Positions 9,711 to 18,727 of a stretch of DNA of 64,000 nt are shown here, one piece after another. Under the pieces are notes generated by a model. The model searched no databases, was not told the origin of the DNA, and saw only the letters and a list, made by a program, of their open reading frames with translations. The position numbers were made by a program, and so were the translations under genes. Each line of letters starts with the position of its first letter. Positions within the stretch are counted from its first letter, which is position 1. The stretch covers positions 2,756,001-2,820,000 of the forward strand of contig NZ_CP042823.1 in the NCBI RefSeq assembly GCF_008000895.1, given 5' to 3'. The DNA is from Methylobacterium sp. WL1. Lineage in GTDB: Bacteria > Pseudomonadota > Alphaproteobacteria > Rhizobiales > Beijerinckiaceae.

Positions 9711-10454
9711 TCACTTCCCCAGCCCGAGCTTCTCGCGCAACTCCGGGGCGGTGGCCTCGTGACCGAAGCCGGGTGACCCCATGGCGAACTTGTCGGCGTC
9801 CTTGAGCGGGCCGACGACGACCGGATCGAAGCCGGCATCGCGCACAAGGCCCTCGGCCACCTTCAGCGCCGCGGGATCGTCGCCGGCGATCGGGATCGCC
9901 ATCCGGCCGCCCTGGCGGTCCTGGCCGCCATTCGCACCCGCCTTCGCGAACACCTTGTAGTTGGCCGCGTTGAAGGCCCGGACCACCTCGGCGCCCGGCA
10001 GATACTTGGCCGAGGTCGCCCCGATGCCGTTCGCCTGAACCTCGTCGTAGAGCGCGCCGTCGCGCTTCTGCGTGGCGTTGCCGGCGTCGAGCACGACCTT
10101 GCCGGAGAGTGACGCCGCCAAATCCTTCGCGAGGTCGGGATAGGCCTTGTAGGGCACGGCGACGAACACCGCCTCACCGAACTTGATCGCCTCTTCCGGC
10201 GTCCCGGCCTTGGCCTTGGGTCCGAGCTCCGCGATCATCGGCGCCAGGGTCTCTGGATGGCGCGAGGCGAACATCACCTCGTGGCCGTCCTTCACCCAGA
10301 GGCCGCCGATGGTACCGCCGATGTTGCCGGCCCCGATCACCCCGATCCGTATTTTCTTGGCACTCTCTTGCGCCAGGGCCGGAACCGCGGTGGCCGTAAT
10401 GAGGACGGCGGCGAGGGCGAGCGCAGCGCGCCGCGTGGTGCGATCAGACCGCAT
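9711..10454 (-). CDS. Exported NAD(P)-binding oxidoreductase, F420-dependent NADP reductase-like
   Basis: The ATG at 10454 gives a signal peptide (ALALAAVLITATAVPALAQ). The mature protein begins with a Rossmann motif (GVIGAGNIGGTIG) and continues with VFVAVPYKAYPDLAKDL, the pattern of NADPH-dependent F420 reductase/NADP oxidoreductase proteins. The substrate is unknown. Its start overlaps the stop of the aldo/keto reductase by 11 bases, so the genes are co-translated. A pyridine-nucleotide enzyme with a Sec-type signal is unusual, since cofactor is scarce in the periplasm. Confidence 0.7.
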   Translation of the reverse strand: MRSDRTTRRAALALAAVLITATAVPALAQESAKKIRIGVIGAGNIGGTIGGLWVKDGHEVMFASRHPETLAPMIAELGPKAKAGTPEEAIKFGEAVFVAVPYKAYPDLAKDLAASLSGKVVLDAGNATQKRDGALYDEVQANGIGATSAKYLPGAEVVRAFNAANYKVFAKAGANGGQDRQGGRMAIPIAGDDPAALKVAEGLVRDAGFDPVVVGPLKDADKFAMGSPGFGHEATAPELREKLGLGK

Positions 10455-11349
10455 CGATGAAGGTCTCCATCTGCTTACGCTGAGCCGCGTCGGGGAGCGG
10501 GCCCCGGGCGGCGGCAAGGTTGTCCTCGACATAGGCCACCTTGGCCATGCCGGGGATCGGGCATGTCACGGCGGGATGGCCGAGCACGTATTTCAGGAAG
10601 ACCTGGGGCCAGCTGGTGCAGCCGAGATCCTTGGCCACCGCGGGCAGCTCCTTGCCCTGCACCGCCTTGAACAGGCGATCCCGGCCGAACGGCACGTTGG
10701 TCATCACGGCCACGCCCTTGTCGGCGGCGAGCGGGAGAATGCGCTCGGCCGCGGCCCGGTTGTCGATGGCGTAGTTCACCTGGATGAAGTCGAGCGTCTC
10801 GCGCTTCATCACCGCCTCGAGGGCGTCGAGTTGGCCGTCCCGCCAGACTGTGACGCCGACATAGCGAATCCGCTTGGTACCCTTCAGGTCGCGCAGGACC
10901 GCGAGATTCGCGTCCACGTCGATCAGGTTGTGGACCGCCACCAGATCGAGGCTTTCGACCTTCATCCGCTTCAGCGACCGCTCGAACTCCGCGCGCGTCG
11001 CATCGCGACCCTGCGTGTCGACCTTGCTAGCCAGGAACAGCTTCTCGCGCAGGCCGGGCTCGGCCAGGATCAGGCCCAGCACGTCCTCGGCGGTGCCGTA
11101 GCTCGGCGCCGTGTCGATCACCGTGCCGCCGAGCGACACGAAAGCCTGCACCGCCGCCTTCAGGGGCGCGACCGCCTCGGCATTCGGTTCGACCTCGTAG
11201 CGCCGGGAGGTGCCGATCCCCATCGCCGGCAGCATCTCGCCAGTCGATGGGATCGGCCTTCGGATCAGTGGCTCCGTGGCCCAGGACAGGCGGCCGGCGA
11301 GCGGCGCCAGAGTGGCAGCCGCGATGACGGCGCGACGGGATAGGGGCAT
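10444..11349 (-). CDS. Aldo/keto reductase with Tat-type signal
   Basis: A 301-residue protein beginning with a twin-arginine-like leader (PLSRRAVIAAATLAPLAG). The AKR fold is marked by TVIDTAPSYGTAEDVLG (catalytic Asp and Tyr), LFLASKV (Lys) and DLVAVHN (His). The enzyme reduces an aldehyde or ketone with NADPH; a Tat leader would let it fold and bind cofactor before export. GGAGG lies six bases before the ATG at 11349. It heads a three-gene operon with the NADP oxidoreductase and the transporter. Confidence 0.82.
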   Translation of the reverse strand: MPLSRRAVIAAATLAPLAGRLSWATEPLIRRPIPSTGEMLPAMGIGTSRRYEVEPNAEAVAPLKAAVQAFVSLGGTVIDTAPSYGTAEDVLGLILAEPGLREKLFLASKVDTQGRDATRAEFERSLKRMKVESLDLVAVHNLIDVDANLAVLRDLKGTKRIRYVGVTVWRDGQLDALEAVMKRETLDFIQVNYAIDNRAAAERILPLAADKGVAVMTNVPFGRDRLFKAVQGKELPAVAKDLGCTSWPQVFLKYVLGHPAVTCPIPGMAKVAYVEDNLAAARGPLPDAAQRKQMETFIDAV

Positions 11350-11888
11350 GGCCAGCCTCCGGTGGTGTCGGAACCCGACCGGGACATAGGGCACGCTGCG
11401 CGGATGTGTATTCGTTATTCTCACGCTTGCGCGAGCGGCGGGCCGGTTTCACATACGTCCGGACATGGGTCCGCTCGGTCCGGCACCGTCGCGCGCGGGC
11501 ACCATTGCGATCTGCCCGGCCGCCTCCGGCCTCAGCCCCGCCCTGTGGCATCCCGGGGGATCTCCGGATCGCGCCCCTTCGATGCGCGGCAAGTCGCTAA
11601 CGCCAGGCGACCCTGCAAATCGCTGCTCCGTCCAAGACTCCTGCGAAACGCGATCCGACGGACGCTAGAGCTGGTCCCGGTTACGTTGCGATCGGGAGCA
11701 GATCTAGCGTCCTAGCTTTCGCGCGTTCGCTTACGCCGAACGGGCCTCCATTTCGACGGCGCGCGTTCTAGCCGGTAAAGTCGAGAGCGGGCAGGCCCGG
11801 CGCTCCAAGCGAGGAAAGCCGTTGCCACGATGTCGGCGTTCCGCAGCCGCAGGTCTTGCTGCGTGGCCCCGGTTTTCAAGGCGCGGTG
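11350..11888. other. Intergenic, 539 bp, with a degenerate gene fragment
   Basis: No intact gene is supported. The stretch holds the paralogue remnant at 11480-11575 described separately and otherwise only short frames without ribosome binding sites. I see no RNA gene or convincing terminator. Confidence 0.5.
11480..11575 (-). pseudogene. Remnant of a paralogue of the gene at 11889-12227
   Basis: One minus-strand frame reads RAGLRPEAAGQIAMVPARDG, which aligns with RWAELRPETAGQIVVLPAPD near the N-terminus of the intact gene 500 bases away. The frame has no start codon and runs into a stop soon after, so it is a fragment left by duplication and decay. Confidence 0.55.
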
Positions 11889-12227
11889 CTAATCCTCCTC
11901 GGGCGGGTCCTCGAATTCGGCGCCCTCCGTGTCCGGCGCGATCCGGAACCGGTACTCGTCGATCGCCAGGAAGGCGCGGTGGACGACCTGCGGGTCGAGC
12001 CCGTCGCGCACCACGATCGTCTGGAAATCGATGAACAGGCGGGCGATCCGGGCCTCGTCCGACAGGGCCGCCAGCGCGGAGGAACTCGCGCCCGCGTGCA
12101 TGATGTAATGCTTCGCCGCACCGTCCGTGTCGGGGGCCGGCAGCACCACGATCTGCCCGGCCGTCTCGGGCCGCAGCTCCGCCCAGCGGGCGGGTGTCCA
12201 CGCAATGATGGCCTCGATCTGCTTCAT
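11889..12227 (-). CDS. Conserved hypothetical protein
   Basis: A 112-residue soluble, acidic protein (tail EFEDPPEED). It contains LRPETAGQIVVLPAP and IARLFIDFQTIVVRDGLDP but matches no family I can name. GGAGG is five bases before the ATG. A decayed second copy lies just downstream. Confidence 0.6.
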   Translation of the reverse strand: MKQIEAIIAWTPARWAELRPETAGQIVVLPAPDTDGAAKHYIMHAGASSSALAALSDEARIARLFIDFQTIVVRDGLDPQVVHRAFLAIDEYRFRIAPDTEGAEFEDPPEED

Positions 12228-12604
12228 CGGCACCTCCGGCTGCTCGGGAGAATCCGCCTAAGCGTCATTTGCCGGAGGGGCCACCCGGCAGGCGCTAAAA
12301 AGTAGTCGTCCCGCATGGCGAAGCGATCCAGCGATTCTTCACAGCCGAGGCTGTCGCGCTGCCGGAGATCGCGTCGCCCGCGTTCGCCATGATCATGGAG
12401 CTATGCCGGGCCTGAAGCCTGCCCGACCGCGCGCCCGTCTTTGAGGCCGGGCGGTCTTCGATCGCCCGGCACATGAGAAGGGGACCGCGGCCCAGATCCG
12501 CGGCCCAGATCATCGACCGCCGGAGCCGCCGACGGTGTACGATCACACCGTCGCACAGGGTCTGCGCTGCCGCGCGAAGCCGCGTCTCCTGGCGTTTGGG
12601 ACGT
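12228..12604. other. Intergenic, 377 bp
   Basis: No gene is supported. Two features stand out: a perfect 8-bp hairpin (GCCGGGCG at 12446-12453 pairing with CGCCCGGC at 12463-12470, no T tract) and a short tandem duplication of GCGGCCCAGATC around 12487-12512. Confidence 0.4.
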
Positions 12605-13048
12605 TCAGTGCGCGCGCTCGACCTGCCCCCGGATCTCCCCCTTCGGATTCGCCGCGGTGTGGAGGTTGAAGTAGAGCTTGCCGGCTTCGAGGTCGGCGGC
12701 CTTGGAATCGTCGAGGGTGGCCTCGCCGGAGAACGGGCTGCTGGTGGCGGTCACGGGCACCAGGACGCCGGCATTCGCGCCTGCGGCGGCCGGGCCATGG
12801 AAATGCGCGGCGGTGACCGGGCCGGTCAAGCCACTGTAGGTCCCGTTCCAGCTCAGGTGCTTGGTGGCCGGATCGTAGGTCGCCGTGATGCTGCCGGTGC
12901 CCTTCGAATCGGTCGCCGGCACCTCGCTGCCGCCGTTCAGCGTCGCCGCGTACGGGGTGCCGGCGCCGGCCGCTTGGACCGCGGAGGTCGCCAGCGGCAC
13001 GGACCATGCGAGGAGGGCGATCAGACCGGTTCTGGACAGGCGTGTCAT
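12605..13048 (-). CDS. Exported CHRD-domain protein
   Basis: A 147-residue protein with a signal peptide (GLIALLAWSVPLATSAVQA) followed by a single CHRD domain: NGGSEVPATDSKGTG, VTAAHFHGPAAAG and YFNLHTAANPKGEIRGQV are the typical pieces, named after chordin. Bacterial CHRD proteins are secreted or periplasmic and of unknown function. GGAG lies six bases before the ATG. Divergent from the OPT transporter. Confidence 0.9.
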   Translation of the reverse strand: MTRLSRTGLIALLAWSVPLATSAVQAAGAGTPYAATLNGGSEVPATDSKGTGSITATYDPATKHLSWNGTYSGLTGPVTAAHFHGPAAAGANAGVLVPVTATSSPFSGEATLDDSKAADLEAGKLYFNLHTAANPKGEIRGQVERAH

Positions 13049-13180
13049 CGGACGCTCCGCTTCGGCGTGGCCCTCAAGCGGGGCCACGTGTCGCAAGATA
13101 AGGGGGCGGCGGCGCCCGGACCATCGGGCTATCGTGAAACCTGGGACAGATGTCCGGCCGCGTGGGCCGATGGGGGCGCG

Positions 13181-15211
13181 ATGGCGGTCACGGACGCGGG
13201 CGCCCCGGCGGGCGGGCATGGGCGGGAGATCACGGCCCGCGGGATCGTGCTCGGCGCGCTGATCACGGTCGTCTTCATGGCCGCCAACATCTATCTCGGC
13301 CTGAAGACCGGGATGACGTTCTCGTCCTCGATCCCGGCGGCGCTGATCTCGATGGGCGCCCTGCGCCTCGTCGGCGGCGCCGGCATCCTCGAGACCAACA
13401 TCGTCCAGACCCAGGCCTCGGCGGCCGGCACCCTGTGCAACGTGATCCTGGTTCTTCCGGGCCTCGTCCTGATCGGGCACTGGCACGGCTTCCCGTTCTG
13501 GGAGACCAGCCTGGTCTGCCTGATCGGCGGGTGGCTCGGCGTCGCCTTCTCGATTCCCCTGCGCCGGGCGCTGGTCACCGGAAGCGACCTCCCCTACCCC
13601 GAGGGTGTCGCCGCCGCCGAAGTGCTGCGCGCCGGCCATGCCGATTCCGAAGGTTCCGCTTCCGATGAGCACGGCCTCACGACCCTGCTGACCGCGGCCG
13701 CCGGCTCCGGCCTCGTCGCCTTCGCCACCAGCGGCCTGCGCATCCTGGCCGAGGGCGTGCTCACCGCCTTCAGCCTGGGCGGCGCGGTGTTCAGCATCGG
13801 CAGCGGCTTTTCCCTGGCCCTGGTCGGTGTCGGCTACCTCGTCGGGATCGGCGCCTGCCTGGCCCTGCTCACCGGCGTGGTCATTGCCTGGGGCATCATG
13901 GTCCCGGTTTTGACCGCCCTGACGCCCCAGCCCGGGCTGGAGCCCGGCGCGGCCGCGCAGGCGATCTGGTCCGGGCAGGTCCGGCTCGTCGGCGCCGGCA
14001 TCATCGCGGTCGGCGGGTTCTGGACCGTGGCCACGCTGGTCCGGCCGATCGCCCGCAGCATCCGGGTGGGGCTTGCCGCCGGCAACCCGGCGCATTCTGC
14101 AGCCCGGCAGGACCGCGACCTGCCGCTGCCGCTGGTGGGCGGCGCCGCGCTGGCCCTGTGCGTGCCGCTCGGCGCGCTGTTCGCCGGCTTCGCGGCCGAT
14201 CTCGGCATCGCCGGCCCGATGCTCGCCGCCGTGGTGGCGGCCGGGCTGCTGTTCTGCCTCGTGTTCGGCGCCGCCATGGCGGCGGTCTGCGGCTACCTCG
14301 CCGGCTTGCTCGGCTCCTCGACAAGCCCGATCTCCGGGATCGGGATCCTCACCGCCATGGTCGGCGCCGCCCTGCTGCCGCTGGTGCTCGGCCCCGCCGG
14401 AACCCCGGAGGCCCGGCGCGTCACCGTCGCGCTGGTGCTGCTGGCGGCCTCGGTGATCGTCACCGCGGCGTCGATCGCCAACGACAACCTGCAGGACCTC
14501 AAGACCGGCCAGATCGTCGATGCCACGCCGTGGCGTCAGCAGCTGGTACTGATCGTCGGCGTCGCCGTCGGCTCCCTGGTGATCGTGCCGCTGCTGTCGC
14601 TGCTCTACGGCGCCTACGGATTCGTCGGCTCGATGCCGCGCCCCGGCATGGACCCGGCGCTGGCGCTCACCGTGCCGCAGGCCGCCCTGGTCACCCAGAT
14701 CGCGGACGGCATCGTGGCCCGCACCCTGCCCTGGCCGATGCTGCTGATCGGCTGCGGCCTCGGCGCCGTGATGGTCGCCCTCGAAGTCGCGCTCAAGCGC
14801 CGGGCGTTCAGCTTCCCGGCGCTCACCGTGGGCATCGGCATGTACCTGCCGCTGTCGGTGGAGATGACCATCGGGCTCGGCGGCCTGCTCGGCTTCCTGT
14901 GCGCCCGCGCCCTGCGCCGCCGCGGCGCCGGGCCCGAGGACCTCGAAGCCTCCCGCCGCCGCGGCGTGCTCATCGCCTCCGGATTCCTGGTCGGCGAGAG
15001 CTTCGTCGGGATCGGCCTGACGGCCGTCGACGCGGCCTCCGGCCATTCCTCCACCCTAAGTCTCGTCGGCCCGGATTTTGCGCAGGCGGCGACGTATCTG
15101 GGCGCCGCGGTGTTCGCCGTCGGACTCTTCGCAACGGCCCGATTCATCCGCGGCCCCGTCGCGGTCTCCTCGCAGCGAAGACCTGTCGGCGCCCCCAATT
15201 TCCGCGCATAA
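13181..15211 (+). CDS. OPT-family oligopeptide/metal-chelate transporter
   Basis: A 676-residue membrane protein with about sixteen helices. NIYLGLKTGMTFSSSIPAA near the N-terminus and NDNLQDLKTGQIVDATPWRQ in the C-terminal half are diagnostic of bacterial OPT transporters, which import short peptides or metal-siderophore complexes. I chose the ATG at 13181, after GGGGGCG; the frame stays open further upstream but that stretch overlaps the divergent gene. Confidence 0.9.
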   Translation: MAVTDAGAPAGGHGREITARGIVLGALITVVFMAANIYLGLKTGMTFSSSIPAALISMGALRLVGGAGILETNIVQTQASAAGTLCNVILVLPGLVLIGHWHGFPFWETSLVCLIGGWLGVAFSIPLRRALVTGSDLPYPEGVAAAEVLRAGHADSEGSASDEHGLTTLLTAAAGSGLVAFATSGLRILAEGVLTAFSLGGAVFSIGSGFSLALVGVGYLVGIGACLALLTGVVIAWGIMVPVLTALTPQPGLEPGAAAQAIWSGQVRLVGAGIIAVGGFWTVATLVRPIARSIRVGLAAGNPAHSAARQDRDLPLPLVGGAALALCVPLGALFAGFAADLGIAGPMLAAVVAAGLLFCLVFGAAMAAVCGYLAGLLGSSTSPISGIGILTAMVGAALLPLVLGPAGTPEARRVTVALVLLAASVIVTAASIANDNLQDLKTGQIVDATPWRQQLVLIVGVAVGSLVIVPLLSLLYGAYGFVGSMPRPGMDPALALTVPQAALVTQIADGIVARTLPWPMLLIGCGLGAVMVALEVALKRRAFSFPALTVGIGMYLPLSVEMTIGLGGLLGFLCARALRRRGAGPEDLEASRRRGVLIASGFLVGESFVGIGLTAVDAASGHSSTLSLVGPDFAQAATYLGAAVFAVGLFATARFIRGPVAVSSQRRPVGAPNFRA

Positions 15212-15289
15212 CACCGTTGACAGCCCGCGCTCGCCCTCCCTATACCCCGGCCGCTGGCCGCGCCGTCCCGTTCGGGACACGCGGCTCGT

Positions 15290-15366
15290 GGCGGGGTAGC
15301 TCAGCTGGTTAGAGCAGAGGAATCATAATCCTCGTGTCGGGGGTTCGAGTCCCTCTCCCGCTACCA
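15290..15366 (+). tRNA. tRNA-Met (CAT), elongator type
   Basis: A 77-nt cloverleaf: acceptor GGCGGGG pairs with TCCCGCT, D arm GCTC/GAGC, anticodon stem GAGGA/TCCTC with loop ATCATAA (anticodon CAT), T arm GGGGG/CCCTC with loop TTCGAGT, encoded CCA at 15364-15366. The sequence resembles alphaproteobacterial elongator tRNA-Met rather than initiator or tRNA-Ile2. The accessory region begins immediately downstream, so its 3' end is a candidate integration site. Confidence 0.95.
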
Positions 15367-15388
15367 AAGAATTCAATACCTTATCCGA

Positions 15389-15416
15389 AAAGGCCCGGTC
15401 AGGACGCCGGGCTTTT
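15389..15416 (+). terminator. Rho-independent terminator after tRNA-Met
   Basis: GCCCGG (15393-15398) pairs with CCGGGC (15407-15412), flanked by AAAA before and TTTT after, so it can work in both directions. It lies 22 bases after the tRNA. Confidence 0.75.
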
Positions 15417-15506
15417 GCGTTCCGGGGCGGATCTGGGGCGGCACCTCGGTGCTACCGCCCCGGGGCGGGGACCGGCCGCCGCCCCCGTTCGATACCTGTG
15501 GACAGG

Positions 15507-16404
15507 TCAGCGTCCAAACAGGGCCTCCTTGATGATGCGACCGGCCGACGTCGCCTGGAACGTGATCGGGCCTATCGACCTCCTCGGGGCAGGCGACGGA
15601 ACCGGAGGCTCCCGGGCCCTGGTGCTGATCGGCAGCTTTACCGACGCGACCCCGGTCATCAGGCGCATGGATACGGGCGGCGCCGGCGATGCGTGCCTTT
15701 CCCTGACCTCCTCCAGAACCCGCATCGTTGAAGGGGTGATGTGGTAGGCGACTGGCGATCCGCCTCCGTCGAACTCGATCCCGCTCGTCAGTACGTCGCC
15801 GCCTTGGGACGCTAGGTTGATCTGCAGACCATGGTCTATCCACGGCATGCCGAAGTGCATGGCCGCCCATTCGACGACGTCGGGGCGCTCGTGCCTCACC
15901 GGAGGGGGGACCGTCGCCGATAATCATCTGCCTTAGGGACCGCGAAACCATCCTGGCCATCGGGTTATCGCGCTCATAGAAAATGATCCGCCCTTCTGCC
16001 CGAGACTGGGCCCGTGAGCGCTCCCGTTCCTTGGCTTCCGCCCTCTGCCGGCGCAAACGCTCCTCGTACGGCAGCCGTATGGAATCCGGTGCCTTGTCCG
16101 GCCGCCAGGTCATCTCGTCCGCGTCGGTCAGGGCAAACCGCTCGGGGACGGCCAGGGCGCACGCCGCCACTCGGAATGCCTCGACGAGGTGGCGGAGTTG
16201 GCGGATCGACCACGCGGCGGGCTGGCTCTTCATCGGGCCTTCGGCCTGCTGGATGCTGCCCTCGTGCCGCATGTAACCGACGTTGACCTCGACGGTCAGG
16301 TAGCTGACGCCGTCAGCCTTCCGGAGCGACCAGACCCCGTCCGAGACCATCTCCTCGTCGCCGGCGCTGTCCTCGTGCTCGCCCCGGGCAAGGCAGTTGT
16401 CCAT
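15507..16404 (-). pseudogene. Unrecognised protein, frameshifted in a six-G run
   Basis: From the ATG at 16404 the frame reads through WSIRQLRHLVEAF and a charged helix (EERLRRQRAEAKERERSRA) to IIGDGPPS near 15905, then drifts into low-complexity shadow sequence. One frame over, an equally good protein continues RHERPDVVEWAAMHFGMPW to a stop at 15507. Removing one G from 15904-15909 joins the two into about 298 residues reading IIGDGPPPVRHERPD. No family recognised. Either a real insertion or a sequencing error. Confidence 0.6.
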
Positions 16405-16434
16405 GCACTCGCCCTCGCGGCGTAGGGCCTGCTT

Positions 16435-16521
16435 CTAGACGAGGCGCACCCAATACCCGCCGTTGTCGGCCTCGATGCGGTCGGCGGTGCCCTTCTCGCC
16501 GGCGGGCGTGCGGTCGCTTAT
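16435..16521 (-). CDS. Possible 28-residue protein with an ATA start
   Basis: The frame SDRTPAGEKGTADRIEADNG, ending YWVRLV, looks like real protein, but its only possible start between flanking stops is an ATA at 16521. The ATA overlaps the stop of the upstream gene (ATAA), imitating the ATGA/GTGA overlaps between neighbours, and GGAG lies eight bases before it. ATA starts are very rare; an A for G error would give a normal start. Confidence 0.3.
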   Translation of the reverse strand: MSDRTPAGEKGTADRIEADNGGYWVRLV

Positions 16522-17105
16522 GGCAGGGGCTCCGGTTTAACGGAGAAGGACACCTCGACGTCACGGGCTTCCTTGGAACCGTAGGTGATCTTGCCGACTG
16601 ATGCCCGGAGGAAGGGCATCCCCGGGGCGGGAGAGTGGGCGGGCTTGGACGGAGGCGGTGACCACACCGTGCCGAGGTCGCGCCAACTCAACTGATCCTC
16701 GGCGCTGATCTCCCGTTCCGCCCCCTCCACCTCGCGTGGCGTCATGATGGCGAGCGTCGGCCTGCCGCCATAGCCGTCGGGTTCCCATGCGAGGGCCGCG
16801 GATTCTAGCACCCTGTAGTCGTTCTCGCGGTCGACCTCGCAGGCCCAACTCGTGGTGGTCTCGCGAAGGCGGATGCGACAGACCTCGATGCCGCCGCCGA
16901 TAGCCTCGACTAACGCGGTCGCCATGCCGGGGGAGACGTCGGCGTGGTAGTAGTCTCCCCCGTCGTTATACGGCAGGTAGGCCACAAGGTCGTACGGGGC
17001 CGCCTCTACCGGCTCGATGCCCTCGGATTGGAGCCAAGCCCTCAGGGCGCCGTCGAGACCCGTGAGGTCGACGGCGGCGGGACGTAGGTACAGGGCGCGC
17101 TTCAC
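16518..17105 (-). CDS. Unrecognised island protein
   Basis: A 195-residue soluble protein starting with a GTG that overlaps the stop of the upstream gene (GTGA). Visible pieces include DLVAYLPYNDGGDYYHADVS and TLAIMTPREVEGAE; no motif I can assign. The acidic, Trp-rich composition is consistent with a folded cytoplasmic protein. Co-transcribed with the genes at 17102-17410 and 16435-16521. Confidence 0.55.
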   Translation of the reverse strand: MKRALYLRPAAVDLTGLDGALRAWLQSEGIEPVEAAPYDLVAYLPYNDGGDYYHADVSPGMATALVEAIGGGIEVCRIRLRETTTSWACEVDRENDYRVLESAALAWEPDGYGGRPTLAIMTPREVEGAEREISAEDQLSWRDLGTVWSPPPSKPAHSPAPGMPFLRASVGKITYGSKEARDVEVSFSVKPEPLP

Positions 17106-17410
17106 GACTGGGTATCCTCGACCTGCAGGATGGCGGAGATCTCCTCCACAATGCGCCAAGGCCACACCTCGCCAGCAATCTCCCCCAGCCTATCGATGGC
17201 GGCCGCGGCGCGCCCGGCCGGGAGCACCCGCTCGATCAGGCGCACGGTGCGGTCGCGGAGGGGCTGCGTGTAGCCGCCGATCTCCTCGATGTTGGCGGGG
17301 CTGTCGCCCTCGAAGCCGATGCGTGCCGGCTCCGGGGGCATGCCCTCGCACCACTCGACCCACCAGAACTCGCTGGGCTTGTTCGGCGGCTTGGCCTGGC
17401 GGTCGGACAT
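17102..17410 (-). CDS. Unrecognised island protein
   Basis: 102 residues with a Trp-rich N-terminal segment (EFWWVEWCEGMPPEPARIGF) followed by helical sequence. No family recognised. First gene of a minus-strand cluster; a 21-bp sequence at 17442-17462 upstream of it recurs upstream of the other minus-strand cluster. Confidence 0.55.
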   Translation of the reverse strand: MSDRQAKPPNKPSEFWWVEWCEGMPPEPARIGFEGDSPANIEEIGGYTQPLRDRTVRLIERVLPAGRAAAAIDRLGEIAGEVWPWRIVEEISAILQVEDTQS

Positions 17411-17441
17411 GCGGGTTCCTGCGGGGGCGCTCCCGACCAGT

Positions 17442-17462
17442 GTATGGAAACCCGTCGATTCG
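17442..17462. repeat. 21-bp repeat, copy 1
   Basis: GTATGGAAACCCGTCGATTC plus G; it matches 19878-19898 at 20 of 21 bases. Both copies lie upstream of minus-strand gene clusters, about 30 and 110 bases before the first start codons, so a shared promoter or operator is likely. Confidence 0.5.
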
Positions 17463-17548
17463 TGGAGAGACCCGTCGCATTTGATCGGATCGCCTTAGGC
17501 AAATCCGAAGCTCTCCCAGGCATGGTGCCCCCAATCACGGGGGCAGGC

Positions 17549-18727
17549 ATGATCAGATACGACCTGGAGACGGTGTCCGAGGACGAGATGCGGGAGCACA
17601 TCGAAAAGGGCGTGAGGACCACTGATACACTCTTCGGAGGCCAGAATTTCCTGGGCGTGATCCTGCAGACTTTTGCTGATGCCGACGTGGTCTACGGGGT
17701 CTGGCCTGAGGCCGACCCGGCGGAGCGAAGCGTCCTGGGCCACGCCCTGTCCGTCATCAAGGGCATCCCCTGGCTCGATGCGCAGTACGACCTGCACCGT
17801 GGCGGGGATTTCCGGGCCAAGACCTTCACCCTCATGCTCGATGATTTCGAGGACGCTTGCGAGGCGTGCCGGAAATACGGTGACGACAGGGAGGAGTCCG
17901 CCCCCCAGGCCCCCGCCTCGGATCGCCCGAGCAGGCCCCGGAGGACGCTGGAGCGTCTGTCGCGGCCGCTCTTGGAGGAGGACCTGCGGTACCATCCCCT
18001 GTCCCGTCACGAGAGGCATCCCATCGACGACGAGAAGGAGGCCCTGCTCGTGGCGGCCCGCGCCGAAGTCTCGACCCCCGAGGACCTCCAGCGCCGTGGC
18101 GCCGAGATGCAGCGGCTCAAGGCGGCCCTCGACCGCATGATGCTGACGCCGAAGGGCAAGCCTCCCCACAAGAAGGGGAGCCGTTCGCCGGACGACCGCT
18201 CGTCGCTCCGGCCGGTCGGCGACTTCGTCTTCGCGGCGTTCACCGGCGAGGAACGTGCCTACCTCGCCGAGCAGATGATCCTCGCGGACGGCGAGAGGGA
18301 GGAACTCTCAGGTTGGCACGACAGCCTCGGCAACCACGGGATGAGCGCCAGGAGCCACAGGACGGGCCCTCCGAGCGAGGACGAGATGCGGGATCTCCTA
18401 GAGGATCTCGGGGTCTTCCGCACGGACAGGCTATGCACCGCGGGAGAGTGGGGCAGCGTCACCGAGGGCTTGCCCTGCAGCCGGCACCGGCTCGCGGAGC
18501 TGTACGGCGAGGTCACGGGCATTTCGGACGAGACGCTTTGGGGCCTGAAGGAATCCGCGGAGGCCCATGACGAGGCCCGCGCCGTCATCGAGGCGATGAA
18601 CCGGCGCCGGGACGCCCTGATCCGGGAAGGCTGGGACGTGCCCCGGGCGCACGTTGCCTCGGAGCGCTGGTACCCGGCCCCGACCAAGGACACGGACCCG
18701 GGCGCCCAGACGTCCTTGCTGCCCTAA
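17549..18727 (+). CDS. Unrecognised island protein, 392 residues
   Basis: A hydrophilic, highly charged protein. The central part (residues about 110-210) is rich in Arg/Glu/Pro and probably disordered or coiled; the C-terminal third has two long charged helices. No catalytic motif seen. The ATG at 17549 follows a G-rich sequence; the frame extends to 17444, but that stretch coincides with the shared 21-bp repeat and reads the upstream region. It faces the convergent gene at 18724, overlapping its end by four bases. Confidence 0.5.
   Translation: MIRYDLETVSEDEMREHIEKGVRTTDTLFGGQNFLGVILQTFADADVVYGVWPEADPAERSVLGHALSVIKGIPWLDAQYDLHRGGDFRAKTFTLMLDDFEDACEACRKYGDDREESAPQAPASDRPSRPRRTLERLSRPLLEEDLRYHPLSRHERHPIDDEKEALLVAARAEVSTPEDLQRRGAEMQRLKAALDRMMLTPKGKPPHKKGSRSPDDRSSLRPVGDFVFAAFTGEERAYLAEQMILADGEREELSGWHDSLGNHGMSARSHRTGPPSEDEMRDLLEDLGVFRTDRLCTAGEWGSVTEGLPCSRHRLAELYGEVTGISDETLWGLKESAEAHDEARAVIEAMNRRRDALIREGWDVPRAHVASERWYPAPTKDTDPGAQTSLLP

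Noticed and set aside
15340..15372. tRNA 3' end as att site with a second copy at the right end of the island
   Set aside because: I could not find a matching copy in the window; only the left-boundary position is reported.
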